Source of the DNA: Inia geoffrensis | Taxonomy: Eukaryota; Chordata; Mammalia; Artiodactyla; Iniidae | DNA length: 64,000 bases | Direction of reading: 5' to 3' | Assembly: GCA_036417435.1 (NCBI GenBank) | Contig: JAZAQT010000513.1 | Span: 124,001 to 188,000 of the forward strand | Shown: piece by piece, positions 1-8,736 of the stretch | Position numbering within the stretch: the first letter of the stretch is position 1 | How the letters are laid out: each line of letters begins with the position of its first letter | Position numbers and translations under genes: made by a program | The notes under the pieces: model-generated | The model's input: the letters and a program-made list of their open reading frames with translations, nothing else | What the model was told of the DNA's origin: nothing | Databases searched by the model: none

Positions 1-3000
1 CAATCCCAGCAACAGCAGTAGCTGGCTTCACTTTGTGGCATGCCCTCTTGAGCGCTTAAAATTTTAGGTTATGAGAGGACTGAAGCCAGGGAACACCTCG
101 TCTAGCTTTCTTTTCACTCTCCAATCATGAGAGATCTGGAGCATCTTTTCATTTGAATGTGCTGTTTTCTAAAACGCGGGTGATTACCACTGAGGTCTTG
201 AAAGGTTTCTGGCTGAGAGTCGGGCTTGATTTGTACTCATTTCAGATTACCTAGCCCAGGATATTTCTTGAGGGCAGGGTTGTGTCTGCAAAGTGGCAGG
301 CTCTAGGCCTTGTGAACGGTAGGCGCCTTTCAGCACAGTTGGTAAGGGTGTTATGGCAGTGTGCCACAAGGCGACAGCACTACTCTGGGTGGTCTCTTGT
401 AACTTGGGGAAATAAAACTTTGGCCGGGATCCCGGTGTTGGATTGGAAATGGGGAGTCGAACGTGGCTAAACACACACCCCTGGGCTTGTGTAGGCCCAC
501 CTCCTGCCCCTTAACCTGCACTGCACCACCGCAGGCGTATCGCAAGCCTTGCAAGTGGGCTATACGGAGGGTGCCGTGGTTCGCAGGTGCGTGACTCTAA
601 AGAAGAGGTCTGGAGGTGAGAACCTGCCTAACAGGAGCTGTGGTAATCCGGTTTCTTCACCGCTCTTCCCTCTCAGCTGCTCCACCCTCATTTGTGTACC
701 AGGCTTTGGTTACCTATAGGAGGGCCACGTTGGATCGGGAGATTGTGGTACCACGCAGGGGAGAATGGGCAATAGCGGTCCGATGTGTCGCTTGTCAGGT
801 GGCACGTCCTCCTCCCTTGTTGCCTCAGCAGCAGCATGCTCCGGCCGTGGGACCCAGGCCTGCCAAGCCTCCAGGTGCCTTACTGTGGTAACGACATCAC
901 AGAGGCGTGAGGTAACAGAGTACGCATTTCTTAAGCCCTTACTTGCCTTCTCATTGTACAGTACTTTTCCCTTTCAGCCTCGTTCATATACAATGTTGCG
1001 TCTGTTTGACTTCTACAGCCACTTGATGAAATTAAACACGTAGCTATACCCTTAGGGTTTCGGATTCTTTGCACTCCTCCTTTATCGAGGAATGTTTTGT
1101 AGCGTTCCATGTGCTTTCGGGTGAGTCGCCCTTGATGAGCACTTTTTGATACGTTAAATGTGTTTCTGTTAATCCCAATGTCCTAATTCACCCTTCCCCG
1201 GTCTCCAATCTCCCCCTGTGAGAACTCCTCGCTTCTTTCTTCCCTTTGTGAACCTGTGTTTCCTTTCTGCACTAGCTTCCTTTGTATCCCTATGTAGACT
1301 GCACACATAAGTGATATCCGGGGATATGTGTCTTGCTGCCTCTAAGTGACCAGAATTAGTGAGAACATCTAGTGCTCCTCCCATGCTGGTGCAAATACTA
1401 TGAGTTCATTTTGTTCTGTGGCTGAGTGGTGGTCGAGGGTGTGCAGGTTGCGGAACATCTTTCTCCCTTCACCCCTCGCTCAACAGTTCGTCCGTTTGTA
1501 TGTCTTGGCTGTGGTCAAGGGTACCACAACGACTGCTGGGGTGCAAGTGCTTCCTTCCAATGATGCTAGTCTCTGGTTATACGGCCTGCAGCGGGGTTGC
1601 CGAATCTGGTGGTACCTCCAGTGTTTATTTTGGTAAGGAAGGAGCCTACTGATCCTCATTCCGGCTGTTACCAATTTACAATCCCACCAACAGCAATAGC
1701 TGGCTTCATTTTGCGGCATGCCCTCTTGAGCACTTAAAATTTTCGGGTATGAGAGGACTGCATCCAGGGAACACCTCGTCTAGCTTTCTTTTCACTCTCT
1801 AATCATGACAGATCCTGAGCATATGTTCCTTTGAATGTGCTGTTTTCTAAAACCCGAGTTAGTACCACTGAGTTCTTGAAAGGTTCCTGCCCCAGTGTCG
1901 GGCCTGATTTGAATTCGTTTCAGATTACCTAGCCCAGGATATTTCTTGAGGGCAGGGTTGTGTCTGCAAAGCCGCAGGCCGTAGGCCTTGTGGATGATAG
2001 GTGCCCTTCAGCATATTTGGTAAGGTTGTTACTGCAGTGTGCCACGAGGCGGCAGCACTACTCCGTGTCCTCTCTGGTAACGGGGAAAAAAACCTTAGCG
2101 GGGGTCCCGGTGTTGGATTGGAAATGGGGAGTCGAACGTGGCTAAACACACACCCCTGGGCTTTTGTCGGCTCACCTGCTGCCCCTTAACCTGCACTGCC
2201 CCACCGCAGTCATATCGCAAGCTTTGCAAGTGGGCTACTCAAAGGGTGCCGTGGTTCGCAGGTGGGACGTCTCTAATGAAGTGGGCTGGAGGGGGGAACT
2301 TACCTAGCAGCAATTGTGGCGATCCGGTTTCTTCACAGCCCTTCCCTCTCAGCTGTCCCACCATCATTTGGGTGCACCAGGCTTTGGTTACCTGTAGGAG
2401 GGGCACGTTGGATCGGGAGATTGTGGTACCACGCAGGGGACAACAGTAGCAGCAACCTCCAGCTGCGGGACACAGGCCTGCTGAGGCTCCAGGGGTCTGA
2501 CACCAGCCGACGTCACAGAGGCCTGAGGTAAGAAAGTGCGCATTTCTTAACCGCTTACTTGCCTTATCATTGAACAGTCCTTTTCTCTTTCAGCATACTG
2601 TATATACAATGCTGTATCTCTATGATTTCTACAGCCACATGATGCCATTATAATCGTAGCTGTACCTGTAGAGTTTCGGATTCTTTACGCTGTTAGTTTA
2701 TCGAGGAATATTTTGTAGCCTCCCATGTTCTTTCGGGTGTGTAGCCCATGATGAGCAGTTTTTGATAGCTTAAGTGTGTTTCTGTTAATCCCAATCTCCT
2801 ACTTCGCCCTTCCCGAGTCTGCAATTTTCCCCTATGGGAACTCCTCGCTTGTTTCTTCCCTTTGTGAACCTGTGTTTCCTTTTTTTTTTGCTAGCATCCT
2901 TTGTATCCTTATTTAGACTGCACACATAAGTGATATCCGGGGATATGTGTCTTGCTGCCTCTAAGTGACCAGAATTAGTGAGATCACCTAGTGATCCACG

Positions 3001-3297
3001 CATGCTGCTGCAAAGAGTATGGGTTCATTTTGTTCTGTGCGTGAGTGGTAGTCGAGGGTGTGTAGGTAGTGGAACATCTTTCTCCCTTCACCCCTCGCTC
3101 GGCAGCTCGTTCGTTTGTATGTCTTGTCTGTGGTCAAGGGTACCACAACGACTGCTGGGGTGCGAGTGCTTCCTTCCAATGATGCTAGTCTCTGGTTATA
3201 TGACCTGCAGCGTGGTTGCCGAATCTCGTGGTACCTTCAGTGTTCAGTTTGGTAAGGAATGTGCCTGCTGATCCTCATACCGGCTGTTACCAATTTA
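1..3297 (+). repeat. Dimer 1 (A 1-1678, B 1679-3297)
   Basis: The A monomer is of the A1 subtype (GCGGGTGATTACC near 177, GTGTTATGG near 348) and closely matches dimers 4 and 5. The B monomer begins like the B copies of dimers 5-7 (TTCATTTTGCGG, GTTCCTTTGAATG, CAAGCTTTGCAAG). From about 2262 onward it becomes the most diverged B copy in the window, with an A-like patch at 2384-2427, the AGCAGCAATTG allele near 2309 and a ten-T run before GCTAG near 2880. Its final segment keeps CAG where nearly all other B copies have TAG (near 3246). Confidence 0.95.
2384..2427 (+). repeat. Short A-like patch in B monomer of dimer 1
   Basis: Here the B monomer reads GCTTTGGTTACC, CACGTTGGATCGGGAG and GTGGTACC, all A-type. 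The usual B states are GCTGTGCTTACC, CATGTTGGATCAGGAG and GTGGGACC. Flanking sequence is B-type on both sides. A short conversion tract is likely. Retention of the ancestral state is possible because this copy is old-looking. Confidence 0.65.
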
Positions 3298-6200
3298 CAA
3301 TCCCAGCAACAGCAGTAGCTGGCTTCACTTTGTGGCATGCGCACTTGAGCGCTTAAATTTAATGTTATGAGAGGACTGCATCCAGGGAACACCTCGTCTA
3401 GCTTTCCTTTGACTCTCTAATCATGACAGATCCTGAGCATATGGTCTTTTGAATGTGCTGTTTTCTAAAACGCGAGTTAGTACCACTGAGTTCTTGAAAG
3501 GTAACTGCCCCAGAGTCGGACCTGATTTGAATTCGTTTCAGATTACCTAGCCCAGGATATTTCTTGAGGGCAGGGTTGTGTCTGCAAAGCCGCAGGCCGT
3601 AGGCCTTGTGGATGATAGGGGCCCTTCAGCACAGTTGGTAATGCTGTTACGGCAGTGTACCACGAGGCGGCAGCACTACACCGTGTCCTCTCTGGTAACG
3701 TGGGGAAAGAAAGCCTTAGCGGGGGTCCCGGTGTTGGATTGGAAATGGGGAGTCGAACGTGGCTAAACACACACCCCTGGGCTTGTGTAGGCCCACCTCC
3801 TGCCCCTTAACCGGCACTGCACCACCCTAGGCGTATCGCAAGCCTTGCAAGTGGGCTATTCGGAGGGTGCCGTGGTTCGCAGGTGGGTGACTCTAATGAA
3901 GAGGTCTGGAGGTGGGAACCTACCTAGCAGGAGCTGTGGAAATCCGGTTTCTTCACCGCTCTTCCCTCTCAGCTGCTCCACCCTCATTTCGGTGCACCAG
4001 GCTTTGGTTACCTATAGGAGGGCTACGTTGGATCGGGAGATTGTGGTACCACGCAGGGGAGAATGGGCAATAGCGGTCCGATGTGCCGCTTGTCAGGTGG
4101 CACGTCCACCTCCCTTGTTGCCTCAGCAGTAGCAGCATGCTCCGGCCGTGGGACCCAGGCCTGCCAAGCCTCCAGGTGCCTTACTGTGGTAACGACATCG
4201 CAGAGGCGTGAGGTAACAGAGTACGCATTTCTTAACCCCTTACTTGCCTTGTCATTGTACAGTACTTTTCCCTTTCAGCCTCGTTCATATACAATGTTGC
4301 GTCTGTTTGACTTCTACAGCCACTTGATGAAATTAAACACGTAGCTATACCCTTAGGGTTTCGGATTCTTTGCACTCCTCCTTTATCGAGGAATGTTTTG
4401 TAGCGTTCCATGTGCTTTCGGGTGAGTCGCCCTTGATGAGCACTTTTTGATACGTTAAATGTGTTTCTGTTAATCCCAATGTCCTAATTCACCCTTCCCC
4501 GGTCTCCAATCTCCCCCTGTGAGAACTCCTCGCTTCTTTCTTCCCTTTGTGAACCTGTGTTTCCTTTCTGCACTAGCTTCCTTCGTATCCCTATGTAGAC
4601 TGCACACATAAGTGATATCCGGGGATATGTGTCTTGCTGCCTCTAAGTGACCAGAATTAGTGAGAACATCTAGTGCTCCTCCCATGCTGGTGCAAATACT
4701 ATGAGTTCATTTTGTTCTGTGGCTGAGTGGTGGTCGAGGGTGTGCAGGTTGCGGAACATCTTTCTCCCTTCACCCCTCGCTCAACAGTTCGTCCGTTTGT
4801 ATGTCTTGGCTGTGGTCAAGGGTACCACAACGACTGCTGGGGTGCAAGTGCTTCCTTCCAATGATGCTAGTCTCTGGTTATACGGCCTGCAGCGGGATGC
4901 CGAATCTGGTGGTACCTCCAGTGTTTATTTTGGTAAGGAAGGAGCCTACTGATCCTCATTCCGGCTTTTACCAATTTACAATCCCACTAACAGCAATGGC
5001 TGGCTTCACTTTGCGGCATGTCCTCTTGAGCACTTAAAATTTTCGGGTATGAGAGGACTGCATCCAGGGAACACCTCGTCTAGCTTTCTTTTCACTCTCT
5101 AATCATGACAGATCCTGAGCATATGTTCTTTTGAATGTGCTGTTTTCTAAAACGCGAGTTAGTACCACTGAGTTCTTGAAAGGTTCCTGCCCCAGAGTCG
5201 GGCCTGATTTGAATTCGTTTCAGATTACCTAGCCCAGGATATTTCTTGAGGGCAGGGTTGTGTCTGCAAAGCCGCAGGCCGTAGGCCTTGTGGATGATAG
5301 GTGCCCTTCAGCACATTTCGTAAGGTTGTTACGGCAGTGTGCCACGAGGCGGCAGCACTACTCCGTGTCCTCTCTGGTAACGTTGGGAAAGAAAGCCTTA
5401 GCGGAGGTCCCGGTGATGGATTGGAAATGGGGAGTCAAACGTGGCTAAACACACACCCCTGGGCTTTTGTAGGCTCACCTCCTGCCCCTTAACCTGCAGT
5501 GCCCCACCCCAGTCATATCGCAAGCCTTGCAAGTGGGCTACTCAAAGGGTGCCGTGGTTGACAGGTGTGGCTACTCTAATGAAGTGGGCTGGAGGTGGGA
5601 ACTTACCTAGCAGGAGCTATGGCGATCCGGTTTCTTCACAGCCCTTCCCTCTCAGCTGTCCCACCATCATTTGGGTGCACCAGGCTGTGCTTACCTGTAG
5701 GAGGGCCATGTTGGATCAGGAGATTGTGGGACCACGCAGGGGACAACAGCAGCAGCACCCTCCAGCTGAGGGACACAGGCCTGCTGAGGCTCCAGGGGTC
5801 TGAAACCAGCCGACGTCACAGTGGCCTGAGGTAAGAAAGTGCGGATTTCTTAACCGCTTACTTGCCTTATCATTGAACAGTCCTTTTCTCTTTCAGCATA
5901 GTTTATATACAATGCTGTATCTCTTTGATTTCTACAGCCACTTGATGCAATTATAAACGTAGCTGTACCTGTAGGGTTTCGGATTCTTTACCCTGTTAGT
6001 TTATCGAGGAATATTTTGTAGCCTCCCATGTTCTTTCGGGTGTGTCGCCCATGATGAGCACTTTTTGATAGGTTAAGTGTGTTTCTGTTAATCCCAATCT
6101 CCTACTTCACCCTTCCCCGGTCTGAAGTTTCACCCTGTGGGAACTCCTCGCTTGTTTCTTCCCTTTGTGAACCTGTGTTTCCTTTTTTTTTACTAGCATC

Positions 6201-6599
6201 CTTTGTATCCCTATTTAGACTGCACACATAAGTGATATACGGGGATATGTGTCTTGCTGCCTCTAAGTGACCAGAATTAGTGAGATCATCTAGTGATCCA
6301 CGCATGCTGCTGCAAAGAATATGGGCTCATTTTGTTCTGTGGCTGAGTGGTAGTCGAGGGTGTGTAGGTAGTGGAACATCTTTCTCCCTTCACCCCTCGC
6401 TCGGCAGTTCGTTCGTTTGTATGTCTTGGCTGTGGTCCAGTGTACCACAACGACTGCTGGGGTGCGAGTGCTTCCTTCCAATGATGCTAGTCTCTGGTTA
6501 TATGACCTGCAGCGGGGTTGCCGAATCTCGTGGTACCTTCAGTGTTTAGTTTGGTAAGGAATGTGTCTGCTGATCCTCATACCGGCTGTTACCATTTTA
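3298..6599 (+). repeat. Dimer 2, diverged (hybrid A 3298-4978, B 4979-6599)
   Basis: This dimer is 3,302 bp, longer than the norm. Its A monomer contains a B-like tract, annotated separately. It also keeps small indels absent elsewhere: two extra bases near 3990, an extra TAG triplet near 4129 and one base fewer at CAGCGGGATGCC near 4890. The B monomer keeps three bases missing from other B copies near 5380 and has CAGCAGCAG rather than CAGTAGCAG near 5750. Several of these look like ancestral states, so this dimer probably escaped the homogenisation seen to its right. Confidence 0.94.
3379..3726 (+). repeat. B-like conversion tract inside A monomer of dimer 2
   Basis: To the left of about 3366 the monomer carries A signatures (TTTGTGGCATG, GAGCGCTT). 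From 3379 it carries B signatures: GACTGCATCC, GAATTCGTTT, GCAAAGCCGCAGG, CCACGAGGCGGCAG and GGGGGTCCCGG. From 3785 it returns to A signatures (GCTTGTGTAGGCCC, later AGAATGGGCAATAGC). Limits set by shared sequence are 3367-3784 at most. The donor resembled the B copy of the same dimer, since both have AACGCGAGTTAG and CAGAGTCGG where other B copies have CCCGAG and CAGTGTCGG. Gene conversion or a double exchange explains it best. Confidence 0.85.
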
Positions 6600-6844
6600 C
6601 AATCCCAGCAACAGCAGTAGCTGGCTTCACTTTGTGGCATGCCCTCTTGAGCGCTTAAAATTTTAGGTTATGAGAGGACTGAAGCCAGGGAACACCTCGT
6701 CTAGCTTTCTTTTCACTCTCCAATCATGAGAGATGTGGAGCATCTTTTCATTTGAATGTGCTGTTTTCTAAAACGTGGATGAGTACCACTGAGGTCTTGA
6801 AATGTTTCTGCCTGAGAGTCGGGCCTGATTTGGATTCATTTCAG

Positions 6845-6940
6845 ATTACCTAGCCCAGGAAGTTTCTTGAGGGCAGGGTTGTGTCTGCAAAGTGGCAGGC
6901 TCTAGACCTTGTGAACGGTAGGCGCCTTTCAGCACAGTTG
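6845..6940 (+). other. Exon-like interval a (96 nt), A monomer
   Basis: The interval is preceded by CATTTCAG and followed by TTG|GTAAGG, a good 5' splice consensus. The same 96 nt interval occurs in B at 8523-8618. In A and B one frame is open from just after an early TAG (6851-6853) to the 3' end. No ATG starts that frame, so as a coding exon it would need an upstream partner and the later acceptor at CTAGCCCAG. Transcription is not shown. Confidence 0.3.
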
Positions 6941-7009
6941 GTAAGGTTGTTACGGCAGTGTGTCACAAGGCGACAGCACAACTCTGGGTCGTCTCTTGTA
7001 ACTTGGGGA

Positions 7010-7015
7010 AATAAA
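7010..7015 (+). other. AATAAA hexamer in A monomers only
   Basis: A monomers contain GGGGAAATAAAAC here. B monomers have GGGGAAAAAAACC and the dimer 2 copies have GGGAAAGAAAGCC. A GT-rich stretch follows within about 30 bases. It could be a poly(A) signal if the + strand is transcribed. A hexamer alone is weak evidence. Confidence 0.15.
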
Positions 7016-7022
7016 ACTTTGG

Positions 7023-7034
7023 CCGGGATCCCGG
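7023..7034. repeat. Perfect 12 bp palindrome CCGGGATCCCGG in A monomers
   Basis: The palindrome contains a BamHI site and occurs once per dimer at this point of A (for example 428, 7023). B copies read GGGGGTCCCGG or GGGGGACCCGG, and the converted dimer 2 A and the chimeric monomer have lost it. It marks the A type and predicts a 3.3 kb ladder. Confidence 0.8.
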
Positions 7035-7133
7035 TGTTGGATTGGAAATGGGGAGTCGAACGTGGCTAAACACACACCCCTGGGCTTGTGTAGGCCCACC
7101 TCCTGCCCCTTAACCTGCACTGCACCACCGCAG

Positions 7134-7185
7134 GCGTATCGCAAGCCTTGCAAGTGGGCTATACGGAGGGTGCCGTGGTTCGCAG
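7134..7185 (+). other. Exon-like interval b (52 nt), A monomer
   Basis: The acceptor CACCACCGCAG has a branch-like CCTTAAC about 20 bases upstream. The donor is CGCAG|GTGCGTG in A and CGCAG|GTGGGGC in B (interval 8809-8860). The frame left open by interval a continues here in phase 0. Confidence 0.27.
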
Positions 7186-7275
7186 GTGCGTGACTCTAAA
7201 GAAGAGGTCTGGAGGTGAGAACCTGCCTAACTGGAGCTGTGGTAATCCGGTTTCTTCACCGCTCTTCCCTCTCAG

Positions 7276-7510
7276 CTGCTCCACCCTCATTTGTGTACCA
7301 GGCTTTGGTTACCTATAGGAGGGCCACGTTGGATCGGGAGATTGTGGTACCACGCAGGGGAGAATGGGCAATAGCGGTCCGATGTGTCGCTTGTCAGGTG
7401 GCACGTCCTCCTCCCTTGTTGCCTCAGCAGCAGCATGCTCCGGCCGTGGGACCCAGGCCTGCCAAGCCTCCAGGTGCCTTACTGTGGTAACGACATCACA
7501 GAGGCGTGAG
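7276..7510 (+). other. Exon-like interval c (235 nt in A, 175 nt in B)
   Basis: A strong pyrimidine tract (TCTTCCCTCTCAG) precedes it, and in A a consensus branch-like CCTAAC lies further upstream. The donor is GTGAG|GTAACA in A and the stronger CTGAG|GTAAGAAAG in B (8952-9126). In A the frame from intervals a and b continues without a stop to TAA at 7488-7490. The joined open stretch is 117 codons, from 6854, ending in a Pro/Gln-rich tail. In B a two-base length difference shifts this frame, though the shifted frame is also open to the donor. Dimer 18 A has lost the acceptor AG. Confidence 0.3.
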
Positions 7511-7576
7511 GTAACAGAGTACGCATTTCTTAACCCCTTACTTGCCTTGTCATTGTACAGTACTTTTCCCTTTCAG

Positions 7577-7719
7577 CCTCGTTCATATACAATGTTGCGT
7601 CTGTTTGACTTCTACAGCCACTTGATGAAATTAAACACGTAGCTATACCCTTAGGGTTTCGGATTCTTTGCACTCCTCCTTTATCGAGGAATGTTTTGTA
7701 GCGTTCCATGTGCTTTCGG
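7577..7719 (+). other. Exon-like interval d (143 nt), A monomer
   Basis: The acceptor is CTTTTCCCTTTCAG, only 66 nt after the donor of interval c. The donor is TTCGG|GTGAGTCG in A, a near-consensus site. In B the corresponding bases read GTGTGTCG, so the donor is weakened. A short frame of about 21 codons beginning at the acceptor ends at a stop in A. The same frame stops slightly earlier in B. Confidence 0.27.
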
Positions 7720-8085
7720 GTGAGTCGCCCTTGATGAGCACTTTTTGATACGTTAAATGTGTTTCTGTTAATCCCAATGTCCTAATTCACCCTTCCCCGG
7801 TCTCCAATCTCCCCCTGTGAGAACTCCTCGCTTCTTTCTTCCCTTTGTGAACCTGTGTTTCCTTTCTGCACTAGCTTCCTTTGTATCCCTATGTAGACTG
7901 CACACATAAGTGATATCCGGGGATATGTGTCTTGCTGCCTCTAAGTGACCAGAATTAGTGAGAACATCTAGTGCTCCTCCCATGCTGGTGCAAATACTAT
8001 GAGTTCATTTTGTTCTGTGGCTGAGTGGTGGTCGAGGGTGTGCAGGTTGCGGAACATCTTTCTCCCTTCACCCCTCGCTCAACAG

Positions 8086-8231
8086 TTCGTCCGTTTGTAT
8101 GTCTTGGCTGTGGTCAAGGGTACCACAACGACTGCTGGGGTGCAAGTGCTTCCTTCCAATGATGCTAGTCTCTGGTTATACGGCCTGCAGCGGGGTTGCC
8201 GAATCTGGTGGTACCTCCAGTGTTTATTTTG
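8086..8231 (+). other. Exon-like interval e (146 nt), A monomer
   Basis: A long pyrimidine tract (CTTTCTCCCTTCACCCC) leads to CAACAG|TTCG in A and CGGCAG|TTCG in B (9704-9849). The donor is TTTTG|GTAAGG in A and GTTTG|GTAAGG in B. In the diverged dimer 2 A copy and dimer 1 B copy one frame stays open through the whole interval. In most copies a one-base gain or a TAG breaks it. The next acceptor (interval a of the following monomer) lies about 290 bp on. Confidence 0.3.
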
Positions 8232-8639
8232 GTAAGGAAGGAGCCTACTGATCCTCATTCCGGCTGTTACCAATTTACAATCCCACCAACAGCAATAGCT
8301 GGCTTCACTTTGCGGCATGCCCTCTTGAGCACTTAAAATTTTCGGGTATGAGAGGACTGCATCCAGGGAACACCTCGTCTAGCTTTCTTTTCACTCTCTA
8401 ATCATGACAGATCCTGAGCATATGTTCTTTTGAATGTGCTGTTTTCTAAAACCCGAGTTAGTACCACTGAGTTCTTGAAAGGTTCCTGCCCCAGTGTCGG
8501 GCCTGATTTGAATTCGTTTCAGATTACCTAGCCCAGGATATTTCTTGAGGGCAGGGTTGTGTCTGCAAAGCCGCAGGCCGTAGGCCTTGTGGATGATAGG
8601 TGCCCTTCAGCATATTTGGTAAGGTTGTTACTGCAGTGT

Positions 8640-8655
8640 GCCACGAGGCGGCAGC
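8640..8655 (+). promoter_or_regulatory. CTCF-like motif, one per B monomer (dimer 3 shown)
   Basis: GCCACGAGGCGGCAGC resembles the CTCF core (CCAC-N-AG-G-N-GGC). It departs at the fifth base (usually a pyrimidine) and at the C between the two GG pairs. It lies 362 bp into almost every B monomer, for example 2041, 5341, 8640, and in the converted A of dimer 2 at 3660. A monomers have CCACAAGGCGACAGC or TCACAAGGCGACAGC, which lose the central GGC. Dimer 16 B has CACGAGACGGCAG. CTCF-bound macrosatellites such as DXZ4 are known, and that is the reason to flag it. Binding here is inferred, not shown. Confidence 0.35.
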
Positions 8656-8684
8656 ACTACTCCGTGTCCTCTCTGGTAACGGGG

Positions 8685-8736
8685 AAAAAAACCTTAGCGG
8701 GGGTCCCGGTGTTGGATTGGAAATGGGGAGTCGAAC
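8685..8736 (-). promoter_or_regulatory. Pol III B-box-like motif with T7 run, minus strand
   Basis: Read on the minus strand, GTTCGACTCC (8727-8736) matches the tRNA-type B-box GTTCGANTCC. A seven-T run (8685-8691), a possible Pol III terminator, follows 35 bases later. The B-box is present in nearly all A and B monomers; dimer 2 B has GTCAAACG on the + strand and loses it. A copies have only four Ts. I found no convincing A-box and no T-arm stem, so it is not a tRNA gene. Confidence 0.15.

Larger units (their letters stand above)
6956..7069 (+). pseudogene. Possible coding fossil (third-position bias between A and B)
   Basis: In this + strand frame, ending at TAA 7067-7069, I hand-counted 15 differences from the matching B segment (8634-8744) up to the shared CCG codon. 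Eleven are at third codon positions and ten of those are synonymous. One length difference is a clean three-base gap. The upstream 75 bases of the same frame show no such bias. No ATG begins the frame, and I recognise no protein family. The antisense frame of 74-75 codons over the same region does not show the pattern. Chance or a small-window effect remains possible. Confidence 0.25.

Noticed and set aside
7741..7830. C/D box snoRNA (TGATGA followed by later CTGA), as in imprinted snoRNA arrays
   Set aside because: TGATGAGC is present, but A lacks a properly spaced CTGA and there is no terminal stem. The CTGA in B (near 9417) is not conserved.
7917..7930. Inverted repeat ATATCC-GG-GGATAT
   Set aside because: It is a six-base-arm hairpin present in A and one B copy but broken in the other B copies. 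It is too short to support a function.
7768..7983. Minus strand 71-codon ORF in A and 67-codon relative in B
   Set aside because: The frame changes between A and B, residues are not conserved in the second half, and the composition resembles random translation of a pyrimidine-rich tract.
8140..8165. miRNA of the miR-302/520/427 type (AAGTGCTTCC)
   Set aside because: Only the seed-like word is present. The best pairing partner is about 90 bases away and is lost in B, so no compact hairpin forms.
8490..8515. 5S rRNA internal promoter (GTCGGGCCTG)
   Set aside because: Ten bases match the 5S gene by chance. The flanking 5S sequence and length are absent.
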